A stretch of DNA of 64,000 bases from Rhodobacteraceae bacterium HLUCCA12 (GTDB lineage Bacteria > Pseudomonadota > Alphaproteobacteria > Rhodobacterales > Rhodobacteraceae), in assembly GCA_001314715.1 (NCBI GenBank), contig LJSV01000002.1:186001-250000 (forward strand). Reading direction: 5' to 3'. Shown piece after piece: positions 46,453-58,015 of the stretch. A program made the translations under genes and the position numbers. A model generated the notes under the pieces. That model searched no databases, was not told the origin of the DNA, and worked only from the letters and a program-made list of their open reading frames with translations. Each line of letters opens with the position of its first letter. Within the stretch, counting starts at the first letter, position 1.

Positions 46453-47657
46453 GGGTGTTCGTCATCGCCGGCGAGCCGTCGGGCGATGCGCTGGGGGCGG
46501 CGCTGATGGCCGCGCTCAAGACGCTGGAACCGGGGGTCATGTTCAGCGGGATCGGCGGTGCGGCAATGGCGGGGCAGGGTCTGGCCAGCCGCTTTCCCAT
46601 GAGTGAACTTTCGGTCATGGGGCTGGCCGAGATCCTTCCGAAATACCTCCATCTCAAGCGGCGCATTCGCGAAACCGCGCGCGCGATCCTGCACGCGGCG
46701 CCGGATCTGGTCGTCACCATCGACAGCCCCGATTTCTGCCTGCGGGTGCTGGCGCAGGCCCGTGCGGCGAACCCGGCATTGCGCACCGTCCACTATGTCG
46801 CCCCGACCGTCTGGGCCTGGCGGCCCGGCCGCGCCGCCAGAATGGCGCGCGTGGTCGATCATGTGCTGGCGTTGTTCCCGTTCGAGCCGCCCTATATGCG
46901 CGCGGCCGGCATGAGTTGCGATTTCGTGGGTCACCCGGTGGTGGCCGAGCCCGTCGCGACCCCCAGGCAGGCCCGGGCTTTTCGAACCGCCCATGCGATC
47001 CCGGCGCGGGCGCCGGTGCTTCTGGTGCTGCCCGGCTCGCGCGGCGGCGAGATCGAGCGCCTGGCGCCGCGGTTCGGCGCGGCTCTGGCGCGCGTGCTGG
47101 CCCAGCGCCGAGATGCCCGCCTGGTCGTGCCCACGGTCGCGGCCCAGGCCGGCCGGCTGCGCGCCCTCATCGCCGACTGGCCAGGCGCGCCGCCGATCGT
47201 ACTGGATGCGGCCACCACCGGCCCCGCCGACAAGCGCGCGGCCTTCGGCGCCGCGAATGCGGCGCTTGCCGCCTCGGGAACGGTCTCGCTGGAACTGGCG
47301 GCGGCGCGCGTGCCAATGCTGATCGCGTATGATTTCAACCCTCTGACCCGGTTCCTGGTGCGCCGCCTCGTGCGGCTCGACTCCGCGACACTGGTCAACC
47401 TGGTCTCCGGAACGCGCGCGGTTCCCGAATGCCTGCTATCGGATTGCACGCCCGATTGCATCGCCGGCAAGCTGGACCGGGTGCTTGACGACGAGGGCGC
47501 CCGCGCGGCGCAATTCGCGGCGATGGACCTGACGATGGACAGGCTGGGCCGTGGCATGGATCCTCCCGGCCTGCGCGCGGCCCGGTCGATCCTCGGCTGG
47601 TATCGCGGTGGGCCTGCGCAACCGCTTCATCTTGCCGAAAATACGCTCGGGGGGTGA
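46449..47657 (+). CDS. lpxB: Lipid-A-disaccharide synthase
   Basis: GT19 glycosyltransferase joining UDP-diacylglucosamine and lipid X into the lipid A disaccharide. VFVIAGEPSGDALGA at the N-terminus, HYVAPTVWAWRPGRA and VLPGSRGGEIERL identify it. GTG start at 46449, overlapping lpxI by four bases, gives 402 aa. The last ten codons (PLHLAENTLGG and stop) lie within the repeat copy C at 47626. Confidence 0.94.
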   Translation: MRVFVIAGEPSGDALGAALMAALKTLEPGVMFSGIGGAAMAGQGLASRFPMSELSVMGLAEILPKYLHLKRRIRETARAILHAAPDLVVTIDSPDFCLRVLAQARAANPALRTVHYVAPTVWAWRPGRAARMARVVDHVLALFPFEPPYMRAAGMSCDFVGHPVVAEPVATPRQARAFRTAHAIPARAPVLLVLPGSRGGEIERLAPRFGAALARVLAQRRDARLVVPTVAAQAGRLRALIADWPGAPPIVLDAATTGPADKRAAFGAANAALAASGTVSLELAAARVPMLIAYDFNPLTRFLVRRLVRLDSATLVNLVSGTRAVPECLLSDCTPDCIAGKLDRVLDDEGARAAQFAAMDLTMDRLGRGMDPPGLRAARSILGWYRGGPAQPLHLAENTLGG

Positions 47658-47694
47658 ATTCGGCGCAGCCGAAGAGGGGGGCAGACAGCCCCCC
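47626..47694 (+). repeat. Dispersed double-hairpin repeat, copy C, overlapping the end of lpxB
   Basis: Starts TTCATCTTGCC, then AAAATACG, GGGGGGTGAA, hairpin 1 TTCGGC-GCA-GCCGAA (about 47659-47673) and hairpin 2 GGGGGGC-AGACA-GCCCCCC (about 47677-47694). The first third encodes the C-terminal tail and stop codon of lpxB. Same plan as copies A and B. Confidence 0.8.
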
Positions 47695-47728
47695 TGCGCC
47701 GGTCTTCGTCCCTGATGAGGGATGGGTC

Positions 47729-48868
47729 TCAGTAGCCGCGCCAGATCCAGCCACCGCCAAGGACTCGCGTGCCCTCGGTGTCGTAAAAGACACAGGCCTG
47801 ACCGGGGCTCACCCCTTCCTCGGGGGTCAAGAGCGTGACCTCGGCACTGGTGGGGCCGGTCGGGCGCACGATGGCCTCGGCGGGCAGCCTGGTCGAACGG
47901 ATGCGCACCGACAGCGGCCATTCCTCGCGCGTATCGAAAGGCATGTCGCCCAGCCAGTTGATCTCGCGCACCGGCACGGTGCGTGTGGACAGTGCCTCTT
48001 TCGGGCCGACCACGACCTGGCGTTTCTCGGGGTCCAGCCGGACCACGTAAAGCGGTTCGCTCAACCCGCCGATGCCCAGCCCGCGCCGCTGGCCGATCGT
48101 GTAATGGATCACCCCGCGATGCTCGCCCAGCACACGACCCTCCATATCCACGATCGCGCCGGGATCGGCCGCGCCGGGGCGCAGTTTCTCGATCACGGCG
48201 GCATAGTCGCCGTTGGGGACGAAACAGATATCCTGGCTGTCGGGCTTGTCGGCCACCGACAACCCGTGCCTTGCCGCCAGCGCGCGTGTCTCGGCCTTGG
48301 AGGCCAGATGCCCCAGCGGAAACCGCAAATAGGCCAGTTGCTCGGCGGTGGTCGAGAACAGGAAATAGGATTGATCGCGCGCGGGGTCCGCGGCCATGTG
48401 CAATTCGGGCCCGTGCAGCCCGGTCTTGCGCTGGATATAGTGCCCGGTGGCCATGCAATCGGCATCGAGATCGCGCGCGGTCTCCAGAAGGTCGCGGAAC
48501 TTCACGCGCTCGTTGCAACGGATGCAGGGCACCGGGGTCGCGCCGGCCAGGTAGCTGTCGGCGAATTCGTCGATCACCGCATCGCGAAAGGTGTTCTCAT
48601 AATCCAGCACGTAGTGCGGAAAGCCCAGGGTCTCGGCCACGCGCCGGGCGTCGTGGATGTCGCGCCCCGCGCAGCAGGCGCCCTTTTTCGCCAGGGCTGC
48701 ACCGTGATCATAAAGTTGTAGCGTCACGCCAATCACGTCATAGCCCTGGGTGGCCAGTTCCGCTGCCACGACCGAGGAATCGACGCCGCCCGACATGGCG
48801 ACGACGACGCGGGTTTCCGCCGGCGGCTTGGCAAAGCCCAGGGAGTTCACGCCGATATCGCGCGCCAT
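47729..48868 (-). CDS. mnmA: tRNA-specific 2-thiouridylase MnmA
   Basis: Thiolates U34 of Lys, Glu and Gln tRNAs. [18 protein letters not shown] (PP-loop, about residue 22), a catalytic Cys in [11 protein letters not shown] and a second in [12 protein letters not shown] are all present; the pairing of these Cys residues is the family's sulfur-transfer mechanism. 379 aa. Divergent from sciP. Confidence 0.96.
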   Translation of the reverse strand: MARDIGVNSLGFAKPPAETRVVVAMSGGVDSSVVAAELATQGYDVIGVTLQLYDHGAALAKKGACCAGRDIHDARRVAETLGFPHYVLDYENTFRDAVIDEFADSYLAGATPVPCIRCNERVKFRDLLETARDLDADCMATGHYIQRKTGLHGPELHMAADPARDQSYFLFSTTAEQLAYLRFPLGHLASKAETRALAARHGLSVADKPDSQDICFVPNGDYAAVIEKLRPGAADPGAIVDMEGRVLGEHRGVIHYTIGQRRGLGIGGLSEPLYVVRLDPEKRQVVVGPKEALSTRTVPVREINWLGDMPFDTREEWPLSVRIRSTRLPAEAIVRPTGPTSAEVTLLTPEEGVSPGQACVFYDTEGTRVLGGGWIWRGY

Positions 48869-48954
48869 GGTGGCTCCGGGGTTGGGGGGCGATAGAAATT
48901 GCAGCGAAATATAGGAAAAAGCGGCGCAGTCTCAACCCCTGATCGCGGTTGTTT

Positions 48955-48969
48955 TCAACCGCCCGTTAA
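48955..48969 (+). promoter_or_regulatory. CtrA-like box upstream of sciP
   Basis: TCAA-N7-TTAA (48955-48958, 48966-48969), one mismatch to TTAA-N7-TTAA, 50 bases before the sciP ATG and divergent from mnmA. The spacer CCGCCCG resembles that in the ctrA-proximal box (CCGGCCG). Confidence 0.5.
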
Positions 48970-49018
48970 ACCCGGCACGCCAGTCTTGCCCCCGGGATGA
49001 AGGAAAGGGTGAAAGACC

Positions 49019-49294
49019 ATGTATCTCAAGAAGATCGACGGCCCGCGGGCCGTGACCTTGCCGGACGGCTCGATTCTCAGCCATGCCGATCTGCCGCCGG
49101 CCGGACTTCGGCGCTGGGTTGCCAGCCGCAAGGCCGTGGTCGTGCATGCCGTGGCCCATGGTCTGGTCACGCGCGACGAGGTTCTGGCGCGCTATGACCT
49201 CTCTGAAGAAGAGTTCGACGCCTGGTGCCGCGGTTTTCAGGCCCATGGACTTCAGGCGCTGAAGGTAACCGCCTTGCAAAAATTTCGACAATAA
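49019..49294 (+). CDS. sciP: CtrA inhibitor SciP (DUF1153)
   Basis: A 91-aa helix-turn-helix protein of the DUF1153/SciP family, which in Caulobacter binds promoters and blocks CtrA-activated transcription. The visible pattern is YLKKIDGPRAVTLPDG, a HTH-like RWVASRKAVVVHAVAHGLVTR, and SEEEFDAWCRGFQAHGLQAL. It is directly followed by ctrA on the same strand, a compact regulatory locus. Confidence 0.93.
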   Translation: MYLKKIDGPRAVTLPDGSILSHADLPPAGLRRWVASRKAVVVHAVAHGLVTRDEVLARYDLSEEEFDAWCRGFQAHGLQALKVTALQKFRQ

Positions 49295-49338
49295 TGAATA
49301 TCGACAATTTTGATGGATATATGGTTTTCTCAGGGGTG

Positions 49339-49353
49339 GTAACCGGCCGTTAA
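49339..49353 (+). promoter_or_regulatory. CtrA-like box upstream of ctrA
   Basis: GTAA-N7-TTAA (49339-49342, 49350-49353), one mismatch to TTAA-N7-TTAA, 53 bases before the ctrA ATG. The spacer is CCGGCCG. Consistent with autoregulation of ctrA, as in other alphaproteobacteria. Confidence 0.55.
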
Positions 49354-49406
49354 CGATTGTTGGCCAGTGTTGTCTGCATCGAAGCCATTCTGCGGAGCCC
49401 CGGCCA

Positions 49407-50120
49407 ATGCGCGTCCTGCTTGTCGAAGACGATCCGACCACCGCGCGCAGCATCGAACTGATGCTGACGCATGCCAATTTCAACGTCTATTGCACCGACA
49501 TGGGCGAAGAGGCGGTGGAACTGGGCAAGTTGTATGATTACGATCTCATCCTTCTGGATCTGGATCTGCCCGACATGACCGGCCTTGATGTCTTGCGCCA
49601 GATGCGGCTTGCGCGGGTGGAAACGCCGATCCTGATCCTGACGGGCGAGGACAGCACCGATGCCAAGCTCAAGGGGTTCGGTGGCGGTGCCGACGATTAT
49701 CTGACCAAGCCGTTTCATCGCGACGAATTGGTGGCGCGCATTCACGCCATCATCCGCCGCAGTCAGGGCCATGCGCAATCGATCATTCACACCGGGCCGA
49801 TCGCGGTCAACCTGGATGCCAAGACGGTTGAGGCCGATGGCAAGGCGGTGCATCTGACCGGCAAGGAATACCAGATGCTGGAACTTCTGAGCCTGCGCAA
49901 GGGAACCACGCTGACCAAGGAGATGTTTCTCAATCACCTCTATGGCGGAATGGACGAACCCGAGCTGAAGATCATCGATGTCTTCATCTGCAAGCTGCGC
50001 AAGAAACTGGCCGAGGCCACGGGTGGCGCCAACTATATCGAGACCGTCTGGGGCCGGGGATACGTCTTGCGCGACCCCGTTCCCGCCGAGACCCGCACGC
50101 CCAAGGCAATCAGCGCCTGA
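49407..50120 (+). CDS. ctrA: Cell-cycle response regulator CtrA
   Basis: OmpR-type master regulator of cell cycle, motility and (in Rhodobacterales) gene-transfer-agent functions. The receiver domain has VEDD (acidic pocket), the phospho-acceptor D51 ([10 protein letters not shown]) and a KPF motif; the C-terminal winged helix has [15 protein letters not shown], and a Trp-Gly-Arg-Gly-Tyr turn near the end. Length 237 aa is typical. Preceded by sciP and a CtrA-like box. Confidence 0.97.
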   Translation: MRVLLVEDDPTTARSIELMLTHANFNVYCTDMGEEAVELGKLYDYDLILLDLDLPDMTGLDVLRQMRLARVETPILILTGEDSTDAKLKGFGGGADDYLTKPFHRDELVARIHAIIRRSQGHAQSIIHTGPIAVNLDAKTVEADGKAVHLTGKEYQMLELLSLRKGTTLTKEMFLNHLYGGMDEPELKIIDVFICKLRKKLAEATGGANYIETVWGRGYVLRDPVPAETRTPKAISA

Positions 50121-50252
50121 TCGACCGGCGAACACGTCGATTGTCGTAATCCTGAACGGGTTCAAATGCCCCGTGCGCCGCAACTTGGCGCTGGACCTCG
50201 ACCAGGCGCGCGCCTATCACCGGACAACCGGATAGGGCAATCGCACGGCTGA

Positions 50253-54469
<4,217 letters not shown>

Positions 54470-54487
54470 CGCGTTTTGTTCACATAT

Positions 54488-54502
54488 GTTCTTAAAAAGT
54501 TC
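54488..54502 (+). promoter_or_regulatory. LexA box upstream of a 41-codon ORF
   Basis: GTTC-TTAAAAA-GTTC (54488-54491, 54499-54502) exactly matches the alphaproteobacterial LexA consensus GTTC-N7-GTTC. A further GTTC lies at 54478-54481. A weaker inverted match (GAAC-N7-CAAC) sits at 54526-54540. The box lies 56 bases before the ATG at 54559. Confidence 0.75.
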
Positions 54503-54558
54503 TTGCATCTTTGGGCGTCGTATGAGAACAAAGCATCAACACGATGCGGAGAACACAC

Positions 54559-54684
54559 ATGCGACACTTCTTGCGCCCGAACCTGAAAAACGATGAACGC
54601 GCGGTTCTTCTGGGCGATGCGCTGGGGGCGCTTGCGCTGTTCGTGCTGTTGCTGGCTGCGCTGCATCTGCCCGTTCTGACCTGA
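54559..54684 (+). CDS. 41-residue predicted SOS-controlled membrane microprotein
   Basis: A small ORF behind a perfect LexA box, with GGAGA upstream of the ATG (six bases' spacing) and a strong terminator downstream. The product begins MRHFLRPNLKNDERA, a basic/charged N-terminus, followed by a hydrophobic segment ALGALALFVLLLAALHLPVLT that could span the membrane once. No known family recognised. Analogy with the SOS-induced membrane division inhibitor SidA of Caulobacter is by size, topology and control only, not by sequence. Confidence 0.7.
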   Translation: MRHFLRPNLKNDERAVLLGDALGALALFVLLLAALHLPVLT

Positions 54685-54767
54685 TCCGACCTGCCTCGCG
54701 GTCTGGCCCGGCGCTTTGCCTGTCCCGCGCTGAAAGCCATGAATGGCCCTACCAGACACGCCACTGA

Positions 54768-54796
54768 CCGCCGCATCCCGAATGCGGCGGTTTTTT
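54768..54796 (+). terminator. Rho-independent terminator after the 41-codon ORF
   Basis: CCGCCGCAT (54768-54776) pairs perfectly with ATGCGGCGG (54782-54790) around a five-base loop and is followed by TTTTTT (54791-54796). It ends transcription from recG or the small ORF before the convergent pcs gene. Confidence 0.9.
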
Positions 54797-54804
54797 CATG
54801 GGGT

Positions 54805-55500
54805 TTATGCGGGTTTCGGCTCGCTCAGTTGCTGCACGGCGCCGACGCACAGCAGATACACGCTGGTCACGACCAGACTCCAGGTCACCAATTGCGGTTG
54901 CTGGAAGTCCGCCCAGGCCGCCCAGCCGGCCAGAACCGTCCAGATCACCGCCACCGGCAGCGAGACCGGACGCCAGCGTTCGGTGCGCACCGGATGGATG
55001 AACTTGATCGAACGAAACATCGCCACGGACAGAACCGCGACCAGCAACAGAATGACCCAGAAATCGGGCTGCGTGGCGAATAGGACGACCGCCACCATGT
55101 TCCAGCAGCCGGGAAAGCCCCAGAACGAATTGTCGGCCGTCTTCATGCGGGTGTCGGCGAAATAGAGGACGCTGGCAAAGGTGATCACGATGATGGCAAA
55201 CCAGCCGGTCCAGCCGGGCAACAGGCCCGAGTTGAACAGCGCGAAGGCCGGAATGAACACATAGGTCAGGTAGTCGATGATCAGATCCAGCAGCACCCCG
55301 TCGATGATCGGGGCCTTGGATTTCACATGATAGCGCCGCGCCAGCGGGCCGTCGATGCCATCGACGATGAACGCCACCACCAGCCACAGGAACATCAGGC
55401 TCCACTGGGCATCGACCGCGGCCAGCATCGCCAGCATTGAAAAAACCGCGCCGGTGGCCGTGAAAAGATGAACGGAATACGCGCGCCAGGTTTCATACAT
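54805..55500 (-). CDS. pcs: Phosphatidylcholine synthase (Pcs)
   Basis: Integral membrane CDP-alcohol phosphatidyltransferase that makes phosphatidylcholine directly from CDP-diacylglycerol and choline. The motif DGIDGPLARR followed by an Asp-containing LDLIIDYLTY is the DGx2ARx8Gx3Dx3D signature (about residues 47-75). The 231-aa protein has about eight hydrophobic segments. The ATG at 55500 corresponds to MYETWRAYSV. Uses CDP-diacylglycerol from CdsA. Confidence 0.9.
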   Translation of the reverse strand: MYETWRAYSVHLFTATGAVFSMLAMLAAVDAQWSLMFLWLVVAFIVDGIDGPLARRYHVKSKAPIIDGVLLDLIIDYLTYVFIPAFALFNSGLLPGWTGWFAIIVITFASVLYFADTRMKTADNSFWGFPGCWNMVAVVLFATQPDFWVILLLVAVLSVAMFRSIKFIHPVRTERWRPVSLPVAVIWTVLAGWAAWADFQQPQLVTWSLVVTSVYLLCVGAVQQLSEPKPA

Positions 55501-55538
55501 GTCGTGTTTCTTGCGCAGTTGGGGCGGCTGTGCAACCG

Positions 55539-56513
55539 CTACTTCGCCGGGGCGCCGCCCGCACGGGGATGGGCGGCGCGATAGACCTCCATCAGCCGCG
55601 CGGCATCGACGCCGGTGTAGATCTGGGTGGTGGCGAGCGAGGCATGCCCAAGCAATTCCTGAATCGCCCGAAGATTGCCGCCCGCACCCAGAAGATGCGT
55701 GGCAAAGGAATGGCGCAGGGCATGCGGCGTCGCCGTGGCCGGCAGACCCAGACGCAGCCGCACCCCCTCCATCGCCAGGGCGATCTGGCGGGGGTTCAGC
55801 GCGCCGCCGCGCGCGCCACGAAACAGCGGCGCCTCGGGGGTCAGTGCATGGGGGCAAAGCCGGACATAGTCGGACACCGCGCGCGCCGCCGCCGGGATTA
55901 CCGGAACCAACCGTTCCTTGCCGCCCTTGCCGCGAATGCGCAGGCTTTCGGCCAGCGGCACGTCGCGCCCGCACAGCGACAACGCCTCGGAAATACGCAG
56001 CCCGCAGCCATAAAGCAGCGTGACCACGGCAATGTCGCGCACGCGCTGCCAATCGCTGTCGCGTTCTTCGCTGATCCCATCCAGGACCGCGCGCGCATCC
56101 TTTTCGCTGAGCGGTCGCGGCAAGGGCCGGCCAAAGCGCGGCGCGCGTGCCGACAGGATCATGGTCGGGTCGAAGGATGGCTCGCGCTCGGCCAGCCAGC
56201 GTGCAAACGCTTTGACCGCCGAAAGCCCCCGCGCCACCGACCGCGCCGCCTTACCGCCCGCGCGCGCCTGCGCCATCCAGGCGCGCAGATCGGACTGGGT
56301 CAGATCGCGCAGTTGCGACAGGCCGGCGGCTTCGCCGCGGTGCCGGGCAAGAAAGTCCAGAAAGCCCGCGACATCCGCGCGATAGGCGTCGATCGTATGG
56401 GGCGAGGCGTCGCGCAGCCCGCGCAGTGCGGCCAGCCAATCGGCCAGCGCCTGACGCAGGGCAGGGCTGATCGCCAGCGTGGCATCGGCCGTTTCGCCCT
56501 GTTGCCGCGTCAT
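55539..56513 (-). CDS. xerC: Tyrosine recombinase XerC
   Basis: Site-specific recombinase that resolves chromosome dimers with XerD at dif. The catalytic set is visible: Arg in GCGLRISEAL, Lys in GKGGKERLVPV, HxxR in HALRHSFATHL, His in LLGHASLATTQ and Tyr in TTQIYTGVD. Length 324 aa. It overlaps the DUF484 gene by four bases, the conserved pairing that argues for XerC rather than a phage integrase. Confidence 0.94.
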   Translation of the reverse strand: MTRQQGETADATLAISPALRQALADWLAALRGLRDASPHTIDAYRADVAGFLDFLARHRGEAAGLSQLRDLTQSDLRAWMAQARAGGKAARSVARGLSAVKAFARWLAEREPSFDPTMILSARAPRFGRPLPRPLSEKDARAVLDGISEERDSDWQRVRDIAVVTLLYGCGLRISEALSLCGRDVPLAESLRIRGKGGKERLVPVIPAAARAVSDYVRLCPHALTPEAPLFRGARGGALNPRQIALAMEGVRLRLGLPATATPHALRHSFATHLLGAGGNLRAIQELLGHASLATTQIYTGVDAARLMEVYRAAHPRAGGAPAK

Positions 56514-57232
56514 GCCAGCCAGCGGCGCAACGTGCGTTCGAAAACGCTGGTGAAAAAGGCCAGAAGATCGGTGCCCTGACCCTGCTTGAACCGATGCGGG
56601 TCTTCCGATCCCATCGCCAGAAGCGCGGGCAGGCGCCCTTCGCCCAGATCAAGGCGCATCAGGGCCTCGGACCGCAGGTCTTCGGCCCTGACGCCATAGG
56701 GGCTGTCATCGGCGGGCACGGCCTGTCGCAGGATGATCGGGCGCGGCGGGATCGTGCGCCCGGTGCTCATGTACTGGGCGACAAAGCCCGGTGGACGCAC
56801 GGTCAACACATCGGACAACTGCCCCAGCGCCCCGGTTCCCGCGCGATCGGGGCTTTCCAGCACCAGCCTAAGGCAATCCACCCGCAGGATTTCCGCCACG
56901 TCCCGTCCAAGCGCGATCACGAAATCCTCGAAACGCTCGGCATCCAGCATGCGCAGAAGGGCGCGATGGATCTGGTTGGTCGAGGACAGGTTTTCATAGG
57001 CCGCGGCGATCACCGCGCGGTGGGTCTCTTCCAGCTGTTGCAGTCGCGCCTCCAGCCGGTCCATCGCCATCGCGCGCAGATCGACGACATTGCCGCCCAT
57101 CGCGCGTTCGGCGGCGGTAACCAGCGCGCGCATCATTTCCGGGTCGTCCAGCACCAGGCCGGGGTCCGCCAGAACGCGGGCGCGCCATTCTTCCTGATCG
57201 CCCGCCTGTTTTACGGGTCCGGTGACTGCCAT
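56510..57232 (-). CDS. DUF484 family protein
   Basis: A 240-aa protein of the DUF484 family that often accompanies xerC. N-terminal helix DPGLVLDDPEMMRAL, a coiled segment LQQLEETHRAVIAAAYEN and a GAF-like C-terminal half (about residues 95-225) are visible. Function is not established. It overlaps xerC by four bases and follows the transaldolase-like gene by 43 bases. Confidence 0.9.
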   Translation of the reverse strand: MAVTGPVKQAGDQEEWRARVLADPGLVLDDPEMMRALVTAAERAMGGNVVDLRAMAMDRLEARLQQLEETHRAVIAAAYENLSSTNQIHRALLRMLDAERFEDFVIALGRDVAEILRVDCLRLVLESPDRAGTGALGQLSDVLTVRPPGFVAQYMSTGRTIPPRPIILRQAVPADDSPYGVRAEDLRSEALMRLDLGEGRLPALLAMGSEDPHRFKQGQGTDLLAFFTSVFERTLRRWLA

Positions 57233-57275
57233 CTCTGCCCCGATCTTGTTGTCGCTTGCGCGATCCTACACCAGG

Positions 57276-57929
57276 TCAGAGAATTTTCTGACCGGTTTTT
57301 TCCCAATCCTTCATGAATTGCGCCAGTCCGGCATCGGTCAACGGGTGGGCGGCCAGTTTGCGGATGACCTCGGGCGGGGCCGTCATCACATCGGCGCCGA
57401 TCAGGGCGGCCTGGGTGATGTGGTTCACCGTGCGGACCGAGGCGGCCAGGATCTGGGTCTCGTATCCGTAATTGTCATAGATCGTGCGGATGTCGCCGAT
57501 CAGGTCCATGCCGTCGATGTTGATGTCATCCAGCCGGCCGATGAAGGGGCTGATGAAGGTCGCGCCCGCCTTGGCCGCCAGCAGCGCCTGGTTCGCGCTG
57601 AAGCACAGCGTGACATTGACCATCTTGCCCTCGCCCGACAGCACCTTGCAGGCTTTCAGCCCGTTCCAGGTCAGCGGCAGTTTGACCGTGATGTTGGGGG
57701 CGATTTCGGCCAGCTTGCGGCCCTCGGCGATCATGGCATCGGCCTCCAGCGCGACCACCTCGGCCGAGACCGGGCCTTCGACCGTGTCGCAAATCTCGCG
57801 CGTCACGTCGATGATGTCGCGCCCCGATTTCAGGATCAGCGAGGGGTTGGTGGTGACGCCATCGACCATGCCCAGGTCGTTCAGCTCGCGGATTGCCGCC
57901 ACGTCTGCGGTATCGACAAAGAATTTCAT
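57276..57929 (-). CDS. Transaldolase-family protein (fructose-6-phosphate aldolase-like, TalC)
   Basis: A 217-aa small-subunit transaldolase. It begins [16 protein letters not shown] and GVTTNPSLI, with the Schiff-base Lys in NITVKLPLT (about residue 83), then [10 protein letters not shown] and TNPSL-like family blocks. Short transaldolases of this type act as transaldolase or as fructose-6-phosphate aldolase, and sequence inspection alone does not decide which. Divergent from priA across about 86 bases. Confidence 0.9.
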   Translation of the reverse strand: MKFFVDTADVAAIRELNDLGMVDGVTTNPSLILKSGRDIIDVTREICDTVEGPVSAEVVALEADAMIAEGRKLAEIAPNITVKLPLTWNGLKACKVLSGEGKMVNVTLCFSANQALLAAKAGATFISPFIGRLDDINIDGMDLIGDIRTIYDNYGYETQILAASVRTVNHITQAALIGADVMTAPPEVIRKLAAHPLTDAGLAQFMKDWEKTGQKIL

Positions 57930-58015
57930 CGCGCTCTCTTCGGGTTGCGGAAGGGTCTGGCCAGCGTCATACCGTAACCGACACCCGCCCGAAACCCCCT
58001 TGCAACCGGCGCCGC

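Noticed and set aside
54478-54491. A second LexA site using the first GTTC
   Set aside because: Spacing to the next GTTC is six bases, not seven, so it does not match the consensus by itself.
55539-56513. XerC as a phage or island integrase
   Set aside because: It has the XerC motif set, lies in a xerC-DUF484 pair, and no attachment site, tRNA target or phage genes are nearby.
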